Of a stretch of DNA of 64,000 nucleotides, positions 62,741-64,000 are shown piece after piece (position 1 is the first letter of the stretch; each line of letters begins with the position of its first letter). The notes under the pieces were generated by a model. It had not been told where the DNA came from and did no database searches. It worked only from the letters and a program-made list of their open reading frames with translations. Source of the DNA: JAKFEW01 sp036675505 (GTDB lineage Bacteria; Cyanobacteriota; Sericytochromatia; S15B-MN24; JAQBPE01); assembly GCA_036675505.1 (NCBI GenBank), contig JAKFEW010000058.1, positions 73,291 to 137,290 on the forward strand, read 5' to 3'. A program made the position numbers and the translations under genes.

Positions 62741-64000
62741 TTAGACTTCCTCTTCCTCCGAAGGGGCGTCGTCGTCCGGCCCTTCTTCGTCGTCCGGCGC
62801 CTCCGGATCCCCGCTCCCGTCCGGCTCCTCGCCGTCGTTGTGGGCGTCGTACTCTTCCTTGCTGACGTAGCCGTCGTTATTGGCGTCCATGCCCGCGGGG
62901 ATCTGGGCCTTGCAGGCCTTGCTGCCCGGGACCGGCTTCTCGAACTGATCGGCGCTGCCGTTGCAGTTCTGGTCCTCAAACGTCCACTTGCCGTCGCCGT
63001 CGCCGCCACCGGTCGAGGCGGACGCGCCGCCGCCGACGTCGACGCCCGCCGCCGACTGGCCGCCGTCGTCGGGGGTCACGTCTTGGTCCTCGGGATCCAG
63101 CGCGCCGTCGTTGTCGGCGTCGTAGTCTTCCCAGTCAGAGGTGCCGTCGCCATCGGTGTCCTTGGTCCAGGCGGCCTCGTCGAGGTCGATCTCCAGCGTG
63201 CCGCTGTTGTCGTCGTCGGTGTCCCACTGGTCCGGCACGCCGTCGCCGTCGGCGTCGGCGCCGCTGTCGGCGTACGCGTCCGGGATGCCGTCGGCGTCCT
63301 TGTCGCTCTCTTCGAAGTCGTAATACTCGCTATAGATGTCGGTGTCCTTGGAATCTTCGACGAAGTCGAAGTCCCAGTCCTCCATCGCGTAGAGGGCGTC
63401 CCAGTCGAAGTCCGCCGCGATCTCCCAGCTCGAGTCGTCGGCGTCGTTCGGGTCGAAGTAGTCCGCGACGCCGTCGCCGTCGGCGTCCGGAGCTTCCTTG
63501 GTGTCCGGGATGCCGTCGCCGTCGTCGTCGGCATCAACCGTGTTCGGGATGCCGTCGTTGTCCGAATCGTCGTCGGAAGCGTCGTTGATGCCGTCACCGT
63601 CGGTGTCCCAGTCGGCCTCGTCGGCCCAGCCGTCCTCATCGAGGTCGTGGTCGTTGTCCTCCACCGCGATGTCGGCCGTCGTGTCGTCGAGGCCGTCGCC
63701 GTCGTCGTCGGTGTCCTTGTCGTCTGGGGTGCCGTCGCCGTCGTCGTCCTTGTCGAGGGCGTCGGGGATGCCGTCGTTGTCGTCGTCGGTGTCGAGGACG
63801 TCGCCGACGCCGTCGCCGTCGTTGTCGTGGTTCTCCTGGTCGTTGTAGGCGTACTTGCCCTGGTCCTTGTCGTCGCTGGCCTTGTCGCCGTCGTCGTCGG
63901 TGTCGACGTTGTCCTTCTGCCCGTCCTTGTCCGAGTCGATCTCGGCGAGCGGGTTGTTGGTCGTTGCGCCAGTGCCCGCATCCGCGTCGAACGAGAGCTC
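62741..64000 (-). CDS. Thrombospondin type 3 repeat protein, copy 2 (partial, N-terminus beyond window edge)
   Basis: 420 codons are visible; the frame is open to the right edge, so start and signal peptide are outside. TSP3-type repeats (TDDDNDGIPDALDKDDDGDG and similar) fill most of it. Clear homology to copy 1: NNPLAEIDSDKDG matches NNPLDRLDTDGDG, and WEIAADFDWDALYAMEDWD matches LEIAADFDWIAFDREMGDD. Unlike copy 1 it ends with a Gly/Ser segment, a Cys pair region (FEDQNCNGSADQ, GSKACKAQIPAGM) and an EF-hand-like DANNDGYVSKEEYDAHND. An apparent start at 63664 is only an internal codon. Calcium binding and surface location are inferred. Confidence 0.85.
   Translation of the reverse strand, partial: ELSFDADAGTGATTNNPLAEIDSDKDGQKDNVDTDDDGDKASDDKDQGKYAYNDQENHDNDGDGVGDVLDTDDDNDGIPDALDKDDDGDGTPDDKDTDDDGDGLDDTTADIAVEDNDHDLDEDGWADEADWDTDGDGINDASDDDSDNDGIPNTVDADDDGDGIPDTKEAPDADGDGVADYFDPNDADDSSWEIAADFDWDALYAMEDWDFDFVEDSKDTDIYSEYYDFEESDKDADGIPDAYADSGADADGDGVPDQWDTDDDNSGTLEIDLDEAAWTKDTDGDGTSDWEDYDADNDGALDPEDQDVTPDDGGQSAAGVDVGGGASASTGGGDGDGKWTFEDQNCNGSADQFEKPVPGSKACKAQIPAGMDANNDGYVSKEEYDAHNDGEEPDGSGDPEAPDDEEGPDDDAPSEEEEV

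Overview
The window is GC-rich DNA (about two thirds G+C by eye) from a free-living, Gram-negative-type (diderm) bacterium. Evidence for an outer envelope is the many lipobox lipoproteins, two AMIN-domain proteins with predicted beta-barrel C-termini, an EnvC-type murein hydrolase activator and a lipid-A-disaccharide-synthase-related protein. That last family (TIGR03492 type) is, as far as I recall, mostly cyanobacterial and Deinococcus-Thermus. With the rest of the gene content it suggests, without proving, an uncultured non-photosynthetic relative of Cyanobacteria (Sericytochromatia/Vampirovibrionia-like). No rRNA, prophage, IS element or CRISPR array was seen. One tRNA is present.

Layout. 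1-11.5 kb holds metabolic and housekeeping genes: partial mutS2, a phosphoesterase, a MATE exporter, a hotdog ammonia-lyase, the lipid-A-related glycosyltransferase, a thiamine-diphosphate enzyme, a GAF histidine kinase, an AhpD-like protein and a candidate calpain-like cysteine protease. 11.5-14 kb is hom-thrC (threonine synthesis). 14-25.9 kb is a long leftward block: two duplicated VWA lipoproteins, ruvA-ruvC, DUF881, a lipoprotein, a FecR-domain protein, Ctp protease, an EnvC-like peptidase, uvrC and a 34-residue lipoprotein. 26-31 kb runs rightward: YaaR, a B-box zinc-finger membrane protein, an FlK-like thioesterase, a selenocysteine-containing selD and mutL. 31-39 kb runs mostly leftward: two AMIN/barrel paralogues around nth, small lipoproteins and a large TPR protein. 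At 39.1-39.6 kb lies an unusual tRNA(UAA) abutting an AT-rich HNH endonuclease gene.

39.7-52.4 kb is the most distinctive region. It carries five paralogous lipoproteins, each with a lipobox, a Pro/Ala/Ser/Thr-rich linker, a carboxypeptidase-regulatory-like domain and acidic Big_5-type Ig-like domains. Three of them appear co-transcribed with a beta-propeller-like lipoprotein, a TPR protein and a Wzy_C-family ligase. The linkers resemble known targets of PglL-type O-oligosaccharyltransferases, so this may be a surface-lipoprotein O-glycosylation locus. 52.4-64 kb holds an FtsA-like ATPase with a C-terminal chain of about 60-residue beta-rich modules, two thrombospondin-type-3 acidic surface proteins (the second cut by the window edge), a DUF892-like ferritin-fold protein, a CASTOR/POLLUX-type channel and two tandem CNNM/CorC transporters.

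Themes. Envelope and surface proteins dominate, and many exist as paralogue pairs or arrays (VWA x2, AMIN-barrel x2, Big_5 x5, TSP3 x2, CNNM x2). DNA repair genes (mutS2, ruvAC, uvrC, mutL, nth) are scattered among them. Several promoters put a clear -10 hexamer within about 10 nt of the start codon, suggesting leaderless or very short-leader mRNAs.
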